From Paraburkholderia fynbosensis (GTDB lineage: Bacteria; Pseudomonadota; Gammaproteobacteria; Burkholderiales; Burkholderiaceae), in NCBI RefSeq assembly GCF_902859935.1, contig NZ_CADIKI010000001.1, positions 62,001 to 126,000 of the forward strand: a stretch of DNA of 64,000 bases, read 5' to 3'. Made by a program: the position numbers and the translations under genes. Positions 1-7,623 of this stretch are shown here, in pieces. The notes under the pieces were generated by a model. That model was given only the letters and a program-made list of their open reading frames with translations. It was not told the origin of the DNA and searched no databases. Within the stretch, counting starts at the first letter, position 1. Each line of letters begins with the position of its first letter.

Positions 1-1
1 G

Positions 2-616
2 GCCTGCGAGGCGTTCGTGTCGTCGGCGAACAAATGCATCGAGGGCGTGCCCGGTTTCGGCTTCGTGATCGCGCGCAAGCGCGCCTTGCAGGAAGCGAAG
101 GGCCGCAGCCATTCGCTCGCGCTCGACGTGCACGATCAATGGGACGTGATGAACCGCACCGGCCAGTGGCGCTTCACGCCGCCCACCCACACGGTGGCCG
201 CGTTTATCGAGGCGCTGCGTCTGCACACGCTCGAAGGCGGCCAGCCTGGGCGCCTCGCGCGATACGCGAACAATCGCGACGTGCTGGTCGAGGGCATGCA
301 GGCGCTCGGCTTCGAGCCGCTGCTGAATGCACGCTGGCGCTCGCCGATCATCGTGACGTTTTTTGCGCCGGCGCATCCGTCGTTCGAATTCGCGCGCTTT
401 TATGAATTGATGAAACAGCAGGGTTTCATCATCTATCCAGGCAAGCTGACTGTGGCGGAGAGCTTTCGCATCGGCTGCATCGGCCAGGTCGATGAGCACG
501 TGATGCGCCGCGTGGTGCAGGCCTGCGCCGCATCGTTGCGGGCGCTCGGCGTCGACCATGCGGCGGCGCCGGCGACGGCGCTCGAAGAACGCAAGGCGTT
601 GGCGCAAGCGGAATGA
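2..616 (+). CDS. phnW: 2-aminoethylphosphonate--pyruvate transaminase, C-terminal part
   Basis: PLP enzyme that moves the amino group of 2-aminoethylphosphonate to pyruvate, giving phosphonoacetaldehyde and alanine. The frame is already open at base 2, so the N-terminal portion (roughly 160 residues of a family of about 370) lies upstream of the window. The visible 204 residues start with the block [15 protein letters not shown], whose lysine is the PLP Schiff-base lysine of the PhnW family, and continue through a normal class V aminotransferase small domain to a natural stop. The next gene, phnX, follows 32 bases later and uses its product, so the two form an operon for using aminoethylphosphonate as a phosphorus or carbon source. 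Family assignment is secure; the start is not visible. Confidence 0.93.
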   Translation, partial: ACEAFVSSANKCIEGVPGFGFVIARKRALQEAKGRSHSLALDVHDQWDVMNRTGQWRFTPPTHTVAAFIEALRLHTLEGGQPGRLARYANNRDVLVEGMQALGFEPLLNARWRSPIIVTFFAPAHPSFEFARFYELMKQQGFIIYPGKLTVAESFRIGCIGQVDEHVMRRVVQACAASLRALGVDHAAAPATALEERKALAQAE

Positions 617-648
617 TCGATGAGGCCACCTGATGAGGATTGAAACCA

Positions 649-1452
649 ATGAAACACGTTAAAGCGGTAATTTTCGACTGGGCCGGCACGGTGGTCGACT
701 ACGGTTCGCTCGCACCGATGGGTGCGTTCGTCGAGACCTTCGAGCAGTTCGGCGTTCCGATCACGATCGACGAAGCGCGCGGCCCGATGGGCATGGCCAA
801 GCGTCCGCATATCGCCGCGCTGATGGCGTTGCCGCGCGTCGCGCGAGCCTGGACCGACAAATACGGGCACGCGCCGAACGAAGCCGACATCGACGCCATC
901 TACGACGTGTTCGTGCCGAAGAACATCGCGGTGGCGGCGAGCTACAGCACGGTGATTCCGGGCGTAGCCGAAGTGGTGAGCGCGCTGCGCGAGGACGACA
1001 TCCGCATCGGCACGACCACCGGCTATACGCGCGAGATCATCGACGAGATCGTGCCGGGCGCGGCGGCGCAGGGATTCTCGCCGGACAGCATCGTCTGCAC
1101 GGGCGATACGCCCGAAGGGCGGCCGTCGCCGTACATGATCTACAGGACGCTGCCGGCGCTCGGCGTCTGGCGCGCGAAGGAGGTCATCAAGGTCGACGAC
1201 ACCGCGGTCGGGATCGAGGAGGGTCTCAACGCCGGGACGTGGACGGTCGGCGTTGCGGTGAGCGGCAACGCGTTCGGGATGACCGAAGCGCAGGTCAAGG
1301 CATTGTCGCCGGATGAGTTCGCGTCGCGCCGTCACGCGGCGTTCGAGAAGTTGCAGGCGGCGGGCGCGCATTATGTGATCGACAGCGTCGCCGATCTGAT
1401 GCCGGTGGCGTACGACATCGACGCGCGTCTCGCGCGAGGCGAGCGGCCGTGA
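649..1452 (+). CDS. phnX: phosphonoacetaldehyde hydrolase (phosphonatase)
   Basis: HAD-superfamily enzyme that cleaves the C-P bond of phosphonoacetaldehyde to acetaldehyde and phosphate. The 267-residue protein has the HAD nucleophile motif FDWAGT with Asp10, and MGMAKRPH, where Lys51 matches the Schiff-base lysine specific to phosphonatases. A later VDDT motif supplies the metal-binding acidic residues. Length is normal for the family. I chose ATG 649 rather than the in-frame TTG at 640 because GAGGA at 635-639 sits at proper ribosome-binding distance from it. It is directly downstream of phnW and completes the two-step 2-aminoethylphosphonate pathway. Confidence 0.95.
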   Translation: MKHVKAVIFDWAGTVVDYGSLAPMGAFVETFEQFGVPITIDEARGPMGMAKRPHIAALMALPRVARAWTDKYGHAPNEADIDAIYDVFVPKNIAVAASYSTVIPGVAEVVSALREDDIRIGTTTGYTREIIDEIVPGAAAQGFSPDSIVCTGDTPEGRPSPYMIYRTLPALGVWRAKEVIKVDDTAVGIEEGLNAGTWTVGVAVSGNAFGMTEAQVKALSPDEFASRRHAAFEKLQAAGAHYVIDSVADLMPVAYDIDARLARGERP

Positions 1453-1509
1453 TGCGGTGACGCCAGCTGAGCGGGATGAAGCGACCAGCCGCGCGCCATG
1501 CCCGTCAGC

Positions 1510-2406
1510 TCACTCGAAATATCCCACCGCCAGATCGATGAATTCCCGCACCTTGCGCGGCACGAACTCGCGGCTCGGATACACCAGCGACACCGCGACG
1601 TCGCCATTGAGCATCGTGTAGTCGCCGAGTATGCGCACCAGCGTGCCGGCGCGCAATTCGTCGGCGACCATCTCCAGCGGCAGCAACGCGATGCCCATCG
1701 CGCCCAGCGCCGCCTGTTTCTGCATGATCATGCTGTTGACCGTGAACGACGCATCGAGCGCGACGCTCTCGTCGTTGCCGCCGTCCTTGCTGAAGATCCA
1801 GCTTGGCGGGCTCGTGTCGAGTGGCGCTGCGATCACCCGATGCCCCGCGAGATCGGCAGGCCTCGCGGGCTGGCCGGCCTGCGCGAGATAGGCGGCCGAC
1901 GCCACCGGCACCGCGTGCGACTTGAGCAGGCGCCGCACTACCAGCGATTCCGAGCGGATCATATGCTCGGTCACGATCCCCACGTCGAAACCGCCTTCGA
2001 GCAGATCGACGCGCTTTTCCGTCAGCGTGACACGCAGATTCACGTGCGCAAACCTGGCCTGGTACTCCGCGAACAATGGCGTGAGGCGAAACAGCGAGAA
2101 GCTGCCCAGCGCGACGATACGCAGATCGCCGGCGACTTCCTTCGAGGTCGTGGTCGCGCGTGATTCGACTTCTTCGAGCTCGGCAAGCAGCACGCGGCAA
2201 CCATCGGCATACTCCGCGCCGGCCTCCGTCAGCACGACCTTGCGCGTGGTGCGCTGGAACAGGCGAATGCCGAGATGCTGTTCGAGGCTCGACACGTGGC
2301 GCGTCACGACCGAGGTCGAGACGCCGAGGTGCGCCGCGGCCTGCGCGAAGCTGCCCGCGTCGGCGACCTTGACGAATGCCTGCATGGCCTGAAAGAGATT
2401 GATCAT
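1510..2406 (-). CDS. LysR-family transcriptional regulator
   Basis: A 298-residue LysR-type regulator: N-terminal winged helix-turn-helix (about residues 1-60, with FVKVADAGSFAQAAAHLG) and a periplasmic-binding-protein-like effector domain. The open frame extends far upstream, but the family always begins close to the HTH, so ATG at 2406 is used. It converges on phnX and lies 137 bases downstream of the amidohydrolase on the same strand. LysR regulators usually control a divergent neighbour, and none is present here, so the target is unknown; the amidohydrolase is the nearest candidate. The effector cannot be inferred. Confidence 0.9.
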   Translation of the reverse strand: MINLFQAMQAFVKVADAGSFAQAAAHLGVSTSVVTRHVSSLEQHLGIRLFQRTTRKVVLTEAGAEYADGCRVLLAELEEVESRATTTSKEVAGDLRIVALGSFSLFRLTPLFAEYQARFAHVNLRVTLTEKRVDLLEGGFDVGIVTEHMIRSESLVVRRLLKSHAVPVASAAYLAQAGQPARPADLAGHRVIAAPLDTSPPSWIFSKDGGNDESVALDASFTVNSMIMQKQAALGAMGIALLPLEMVADELRAGTLVRILGDYTMLNGDVAVSLVYPSREFVPRKVREFIDLAVGYFE

Positions 2407-2543
2407 GTGAGTGCGGGAAACGTGTTCGTGCGTGCCTGCGTGTGCGTGCGTGTGGGTGGACGCCAGTGGCGTGGGGTGTAGCGCGAGGTGCCGGCGCGGC
2501 AACGGCTGTGGCGACCGCTCCCGCCTGCGCCGTGTCGCGCGTT

Positions 2544-3791
2544 TCAGCCGCCCGGCTGATGCTGCGCGTGTGCGCCGGCGCGCGCGACGATCCGGCCGCT
2601 CGCCACCACGAGTCTGCGGGCCGGCCGCGCGACGATCGCATGGGCGAGCGTGTCGGCGTCCACCAGCACGAGGTCGGCGCGTGCGCCCGTCTGCAATCCG
2701 TAGTGGGTGAATCCGCAACCGCGTGCGGCCGTGCCGCTCACGCAATCGAACGCGAGCGCGAGGTCGTCATCGCGGCGCAGGTTGTAGCGCATGGCGATCA
2801 GCATCGCGCGTTCGAGCATGTCCGGCGAACCGTACGGCGTCCACGTGTCGCGAATGCCGTCGTTGCCGCCGAACAACGTGACACCCTTGTCGATGCAGGC
2901 ATGCAGCGGCGGCACCGGCGTCGACGGCGGCGCGGTCGTCAGCAGCGCGACGCGCAGTTCGGCGAGGCGCGCGAGCAGCACATCACGTTCGCGCTCGGGC
3001 AGCGCGCCGAGACAGAACGCGTGACTCACCACCACCTGGCCTTGCATGCCGAGCGCCGCGACGCGGTCGAGCAGAAGACCGAGTGTGAATGCGCCGATTT
3101 CGCCGGGCTCGTGCAGATGAATGTCGATCGGCTTCTGATGACGCTGCGCGAGGCCGAACGTCAAGTCTAGCGACGCCACCGGATCGCCGTCGATCAGCGC
3201 CGGGTCGAGCGCGCCGAGCACGTCGGCGCCCGCGCTCAACGCGCGATCGAGCAACGCGTCGGTGCCCGGGCGGCCAAGCAGTCCCGATTGCGGAAACGCG
3301 ACGATCTGCAGGTCGAGCACGTCGCGCAGCGCGGCGCGCGTAGCCAGCACGCCTTCGAGGTGGCGCAGACCCGCCTCGGTATCGATATCGACGTGCGTGC
3401 GCAGTCGCGTCGTGCCCGCAAGCAGAAACGCGCGGGCCAGCGCGAGCGACTGCGCGCCCGCGTCGTGGCCGCCCTGCGCGCGCCAGCGCCGTTCGTTCTC
3501 GATGCGCTCGGTCAGCTTCGGCCCGACCTCGTTGCGATACCAGCGCATGCCCCAGTGGGTCTTGTCCAGATGCGTATGACCTTCGACGAAACCAGGCAGT
3601 AGCAGCGCATCCGCACCGTCTTCGATCGCGATGCCGGGCTCGCGCGCGAGGTCCGGACCGATGGCCGCGATGCGGCCGTCGGCGAACGACACGTCCACGC
3701 GTGCGCCATCGGTCTGGCGCACGTTCGTGATGAGCCAGGCGTTCGTCGGGTTCGTCGCGTTCGTCGTACGGGAGGGGGCGGTGGTGGTCAT
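2544..3791 (-). CDS. amidohydrolase, cytosine deaminase-like
   Basis: Metal-dependent hydrolase of the amidohydrolase superfamily, closest in pattern to bacterial cytosine deaminase/AtzC-type enzymes. The 415-residue protein has the metal motif FVEGHTHLDKT (His72, His74), then DIHLHEPGEIG and VVSHAFCLG for further metal and substrate histidines, and GGNDGIRDTW carrying the catalytic aspartate. ATG 3791 is preferred: the upstream in-frame extension to 3884 is arginine/alanine-rich and not family-like. The residues after the start are rich in Thr/Asn. Likely activity is deamination or amide hydrolysis of a small nitrogen heterocycle in the cytoplasm; the exact substrate is not determinable here. 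A LysR gene follows on the same strand. Confidence 0.85.
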   Translation of the reverse strand: MTTTAPSRTTNATNPTNAWLITNVRQTDGARVDVSFADGRIAAIGPDLAREPGIAIEDGADALLLPGFVEGHTHLDKTHWGMRWYRNEVGPKLTERIENERRWRAQGGHDAGAQSLALARAFLLAGTTRLRTHVDIDTEAGLRHLEGVLATRAALRDVLDLQIVAFPQSGLLGRPGTDALLDRALSAGADVLGALDPALIDGDPVASLDLTFGLAQRHQKPIDIHLHEPGEIGAFTLGLLLDRVAALGMQGQVVVSHAFCLGALPERERDVLLARLAELRVALLTTAPPSTPVPPLHACIDKGVTLFGGNDGIRDTWTPYGSPDMLERAMLIAMRYNLRRDDDLALAFDCVSGTAARGCGFTHYGLQTGARADLVLVDADTLAHAIVARPARRLVVASGRIVARAGAHAQHQPGG

Positions 3792-4063
3792 GAGCAGGTT
3801 GACGGCAGCACGGATAAGCGCCGCGCGCGGCGGGCCGCCGGCAATGGTCAGTTGAATGAAGCGCGCTGCCCAATCGGCAGGCAAACGAAGATGGCGCGCG
3901 GCTGGCGTGTGATTGTACTTCGCGTGGCCGCGCGCCGATCGCGCCGCCGGGTTGCGCGTCGTCCGGTGCGCCGTCGAAAGCGCTCATCGCGCGCGCTCCG
4001 AAGCGCTCAAGTTTCATACGTTTATGCCGTTGACATAGGCTAATCACCTTCCGGGATCCAGCC

Positions 4064-5095
4064 GTGCAACTCGCTCACAGTAACGACCGTCTCTCCAGCC
4101 GGATGGCCGTCGATCCGTTCGCCCCCGGCGAACCCGAGCTGGAGTCTTCGGTCATCGAGTGGCTGTTGCACGACGACCAGGTGATGCGCGAGTGTTTTAC
4201 CCATGCGGCGGAAATCCTCAAGAGCGTGACCGGCGCGGCGATCACCGCGATCACCCTGCTCGACGAGGAGTACCAGCATTACCGTGCCGAGGTCGGCATG
4301 GCGATGCCGCTCGTCACGCGGGCCCGGTCGCTCGCCGACTATGCGGTGCGCGACGAGGATCTATTCGTTATCGAAGACGCGCACGACGACAGCCGCTTCG
4401 GCGAATGCATGCTGGTGCAGCGCTATCCGTTCGTGCGCTTCTATGCGGCGATCGCGCTGCGCGCGCCGAATGGCGAGATCGTCGGCGCGTTGTGCGCGAT
4501 GGACCCGTCACCCGGCCGGCTCGACGCGGGGCAGCAGGGTGTGTTCTACCATCTGCGCGCGATGATCGAAAACGATCTGAAAATGCGCACGGCCACCGCG
4601 ATCGATCCGCTCACGCAGTTGTACAACCGGCGCTTTCTGCTCGAGAGCATCGCGCGGCGCTGGAAGGAAGCGCGGGACGGCGACGTGATGGGGTCGGTGG
4701 TGGTCGACGTCGACTGGTTCAAGCAATACAACGACACCTACGGCCACCAGGCCGGCGATCATTGTCTGCGCAAAGTGGCTTCCGTGATGCAAGCGGCGGC
4801 CGATGGCGAACGCATCGTCGTCGGACGCATGGGTGGCGAAGAGTTCGGACTGCTGGTGCTGCACGCGGAGGCTGCAGCGCTTGCCGATACGCTCGAAACG
4901 CTGCGGCAGGGCGTCGTCGATCTGGCGATCGAGCATCGCGCCTCGCCGCTCGGCGTGGTGTCGGTGAGCGTGGGGGCGTCGTTGACACGCATCAGCGAGC
5001 ACGCGCGGCCCGCGCATCGCGATGGCTTCGCGAGCGCGGACCGCGCGTTATATCGTTCGAAGCATGGCGGCAGGAACCAGGTGACGATGGCGTAG
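4064..5095 (+). CDS. GAF-GGDEF diguanylate cyclase
   Basis: Predicted cytoplasmic enzyme making cyclic di-GMP from two GTP. Residues about 35-165 form a GAF sensor domain, followed by a GGDEF domain (about 175-343) that opens with DPLTQLYNRR and carries an intact GGEEF active site in RMGGEEFGLL. The position where an RxxD inhibitory I-site would sit (just before GGEEF) reads GERI, so product inhibition by the canonical site is not expected. There is no membrane segment and no EAL domain. GTG 4064 is the longest start; ATG 4103 is an alternative, and neither has a clear Shine-Dalgarno. It diverges from the amidohydrolase. The GAF ligand is unknown. Confidence 0.88.
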   Translation: MQLAHSNDRLSSRMAVDPFAPGEPELESSVIEWLLHDDQVMRECFTHAAEILKSVTGAAITAITLLDEEYQHYRAEVGMAMPLVTRARSLADYAVRDEDLFVIEDAHDDSRFGECMLVQRYPFVRFYAAIALRAPNGEIVGALCAMDPSPGRLDAGQQGVFYHLRAMIENDLKMRTATAIDPLTQLYNRRFLLESIARRWKEARDGDVMGSVVVDVDWFKQYNDTYGHQAGDHCLRKVASVMQAAADGERIVVGRMGGEEFGLLVLHAEAAALADTLETLRQGVVDLAIEHRASPLGVVSVSVGASLTRISEHARPAHRDGFASADRALYRSKHGGRNQVTMA

Positions 5096-5160
5096 GGCGC
5101 AGCACTTCGCTGGTGAAGGCGTTCGGTGAACGGCCGCGCACGAGGCGAGCGGCGCGTCCA

Positions 5161-6069
5161 TCAGCCATCCTGAAGATTGGCGTAAATCTGGCTCACCCAG
5201 TCGGCGAACACACGCACCTTCGCGCTGTAGCGCCGGCTCGGCGGATACGCGAGATAAACCTGCAGCGGCGCGGGCCGCCAGTCGGTGAGAATCGGCACGA
5301 GTTCGCCGCGCGCAATCGCCGGGCGCACCATGAAATCGAGCGTGTGCACGATACCGAGGCCCGCCAGCGCAGTCGCGAGATGCGCGTTGCTTTCGCTCAC
5401 CAGCACCGTACTGCGCACGTCGCCCAGCACGATCGACTCGCCGTCCCTGTCGAAGCGCAACGGTTGCGTGACACCGCTGCTCGCGGAAAAGTAACCGACG
5501 ACCGCGTGCCCGTCATCGACGATCTGCTGCGGGTGCAACGGTCTGCCATGCGCGGCCAGATATGCCGGGCTTGCGCAGGTGGTCCAGCGCAGCGTGCCGA
5601 TCGCGTGCGTGACGAGCGCGGGGTCGTCCGCGGTGCTGCGAATCGCGCAATCGATGTTCTCGGCAATCAGGTCGGCGGTGCGGTCCGTCACGCTCAACTG
5701 CAGCTGAATGTCCGGATAACGCGCGCAAAACGCCGGCAGTGCGGGAATCAGAATGCCGCTCGCGGTCGAGCCGCCGGTGTCGACGCGCAACGCGCCGCGC
5801 GGATTCGCGCGGTCGCGTCCCAACGTGGCCTCGATATCGTCGAGTTCGGTGAGCAACGGCTGAATGCGTTCGTAATAGGCAACGCCCTCGGTCGTGACGT
5901 TGACGCTGCGCGTGCTGCGTTCGAGCAGCTTCACACCGAGGTGGTCTTCGAGCGAACGGACCCACTTGCTCACGGTCGCGTTGGGCATCTGCATCGATTG
6001 CGCTGCGCGGCTGAATCCGCCGGTTTCTACGACCCGGGCGAAGATGCGGATGGCTTGCAGGTGATCCAT
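5161..6069 (-). CDS. LysR-family transcriptional regulator
   Basis: A 302-residue LysR regulator with the HTH in residues 1-60 and an effector domain beginning at about residue 90. The pattern (MDHLQAIRIFARVVETGGFSRAA at the start, and a C-terminal region ending near SAKVRVFADWV) is that of the CrgA-like subgroup. It is divergent from the SDR gene at 6202 with a 132-base gap, the classic arrangement in which the regulator controls the adjacent oxidoreductase and itself. The ligand is not known. Its 3' end converges on the GGDEF gene. Confidence 0.92.
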   Translation of the reverse strand: MDHLQAIRIFARVVETGGFSRAAQSMQMPNATVSKWVRSLEDHLGVKLLERSTRSVNVTTEGVAYYERIQPLLTELDDIEATLGRDRANPRGALRVDTGGSTASGILIPALPAFCARYPDIQLQLSVTDRTADLIAENIDCAIRSTADDPALVTHAIGTLRWTTCASPAYLAAHGRPLHPQQIVDDGHAVVGYFSASSGVTQPLRFDRDGESIVLGDVRSTVLVSESNAHLATALAGLGIVHTLDFMVRPAIARGELVPILTDWRPAPLQVYLAYPPSRRYSAKVRVFADWVSQIYANLQDG

Positions 6070-6201
6070 GAGACCTCTGGCTTCGGGTGATTATCCACAG
6101 CAGTGAATAAAGAAACCACAGGATACGTATTTATCTCCACTTGTGCCTGAAATAAGCTGTCGTCACTGGGTCAGCCGACCTCACACATCACGGAGCGAGC
6201 C

Positions 6202-6984
6202 ATGAATCAGTCCATGCAAGGAAACATCCACACCACCAAACATGCCGGCAAGATCGTACTGGTCACCGGCGGCAGCAGCGGCATCGGCCTTGCCGCCGCG
6301 ACCCGTTTCGCCCGGGAAGGCGCGACGGTCTACATTACCGGCCGGCGTCAGGCGGAACTCGACGAAGCGGTGGAGCGCATCGGGCACGGCGCGGTCGCGA
6401 TTCGCGCCGACATTTCGTCGGCCGCCGATCTCGACCGGATGTTCAGCACGGTGCAGGCCGCCCATCAGCGGCTCGACATTCTGTTTGCGAATGCGGGCGG
6501 CGGCGAGTTCTCACCGCTGGGCGAAATCACTGAAACGCAGTTCGACAAGTACTTCGACATCAACGTCAAAGGCACGCTGTTCACGGTGCAAAAAGCGTTG
6601 CCATTGATGCCGCGCGGCAGCGCGATCGTGCTCACGGGCTCGGTCACCTCGATTCAGGGCGTCCCGGCGTTCGGCGTGTACGCGGCGACCAAGGCGGCAT
6701 TGCGTTCGTTTGCGCGCACCTGGGCATCGGATCTCAAGGGCCGCGATATTCGTGTGAACGTGGTCGCGCCCGGGGTGGTGGTCACGCCCGCGTACAAGTC
6801 GGAGCTGCACATGAGCGACGAGCAGATCGACGCGTACCGGCAGCATGTCAGCGCGACCACGCCGCTCGGCCGTGTCGGCGAACCGGACGAAATCGCGAAG
6901 GCCGTCTCGTTCCTCGCCTCGGACGACGCGAGCTACATCACGGGAATCGAGTTGTTCGTCGACGGCGGGATGGTGCAGGTTTAA
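6202..6984 (+). CDS. short-chain dehydrogenase/reductase
   Basis: Classical NAD(P)-dependent SDR, 260 residues. It shows the cofactor motif TGGSSGIG (about residues 19-26), NAG in FANAGGG, the catalytic serine in LTGSVTS and the YAATK active-site tyrosine/lysine pair. The C-terminal block with GRVGEPDEIA and a final VDGGMVQV is typical of the family. GGAG at about 6191 precedes the ATG. The gene is divergent from a LysR regulator and is followed at once by a strong terminator, so it is probably a single-gene transcription unit. The substrate cannot be told from sequence. Confidence 0.93.
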   Translation: MNQSMQGNIHTTKHAGKIVLVTGGSSGIGLAAATRFAREGATVYITGRRQAELDEAVERIGHGAVAIRADISSAADLDRMFSTVQAAHQRLDILFANAGGGEFSPLGEITETQFDKYFDINVKGTLFTVQKALPLMPRGSAIVLTGSVTSIQGVPAFGVYAATKAALRSFARTWASDLKGRDIRVNVVAPGVVVTPAYKSELHMSDEQIDAYRQHVSATTPLGRVGEPDEIAKAVSFLASDDASYITGIELFVDGGMVQV

Positions 6985-7022
6985 TCGGCAGGGCAACACG
7001 AAGACCGACATAGCGTGAAGAG

Positions 7023-7045
7023 GGCCGGGATAACCGGCCTTTTTT
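7023..7045 (+). terminator. intrinsic terminator after the SDR gene
   Basis: GGCCGG at 7023-7028 pairs with CCGGCC at 7034-7039 around a 5-base loop, followed by six T. It lies 39 bases past the SDR stop and reads in the same direction. Confidence 0.85.
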
Positions 7046-7250
7046 ACATGCGGCGGCAGGTGCAACGCTGCCGGATCGAGCAGGAGCGACTAAATCGGCA
7101 ACGCGTGCAATGGGTGCAGGAAAATGGCGGACCCGGCATGCCGCTTTCCGGCCACGCATAAGGTTTCCTTAAGGTGTAGTTGTTTACATAGTCGGCGGGA
7201 GCGCGGGTATCGGTCGGCGCCGCGCATCGAAAACCGCGGAGAAAACAACG

Positions 7251-7544
7251 ATGCCCAACGAGAGAAAGCGTGGCGGCAAACAGGGCTGCAAGCGCAACCT
7301 GCAGGTCGAGAAGACGCTTTACAAATCGATCTATCAGATAGAGTTGGCGCGCGGCAGTTCGTACATTGCCAGCACGTGCAGCCCGGCGACGCAGCGCATC
7401 GCGATTACCGAGGTGTTTCAGGAATTTCACCTGCGATACGGTCCCGACACGGTGAGCATCTTTCGCGAACTGTTGGCGGAAAGCCTGAGGCAGCGCAACA
7501 ATCTACCGGCGGCGCAGGCCGTCCTGAGTTTCGAGGCGTGTTGA
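7251..7544 (+). CDS. small hypothetical protein
   Basis: Unrecognised 97-residue protein. The N-terminus is very basic (KRGGKQGCKRN), then a mixed helical region (TLYKSIYQIELARG, TEVFQEFHLRYG) and a C-terminus ending in cysteine. There is no signal peptide or membrane segment. GGAG about 9 bases before the ATG supports translation, and codon use is less GC-extreme than in the neighbours. It stands alone between the SDR terminator and the converging Hsp70 gene. A DNA- or RNA-binding role would fit the basic start, but that is a guess. Confidence 0.6.
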   Translation: MPNERKRGGKQGCKRNLQVEKTLYKSIYQIELARGSSYIASTCSPATQRIAITEVFQEFHLRYGPDTVSIFRELLAESLRQRNNLPAAQAVLSFEAC

Positions 7545-7623
7545 TTGCGAGGGGGAGGGCAGTCGAGCCGAGGCGTTCAACTGGCCCCAATGCGGCCGTG
7601 ACGCTACGTAAAAGCCGCGAGCC

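Noticed and set aside
4030..4035. TTGACA as a -35 box for the GGDEF gene
   Set aside because: No acceptable -10 hexamer lies 16-18 bases downstream, so no promoter is called.
6091..6099. TTATCCACA, a perfect DnaA box
   Set aside because: A single copy is expected by chance in a window this size; no cluster, AT-rich unwinding element, dnaA or parA is near, so no origin is claimed.
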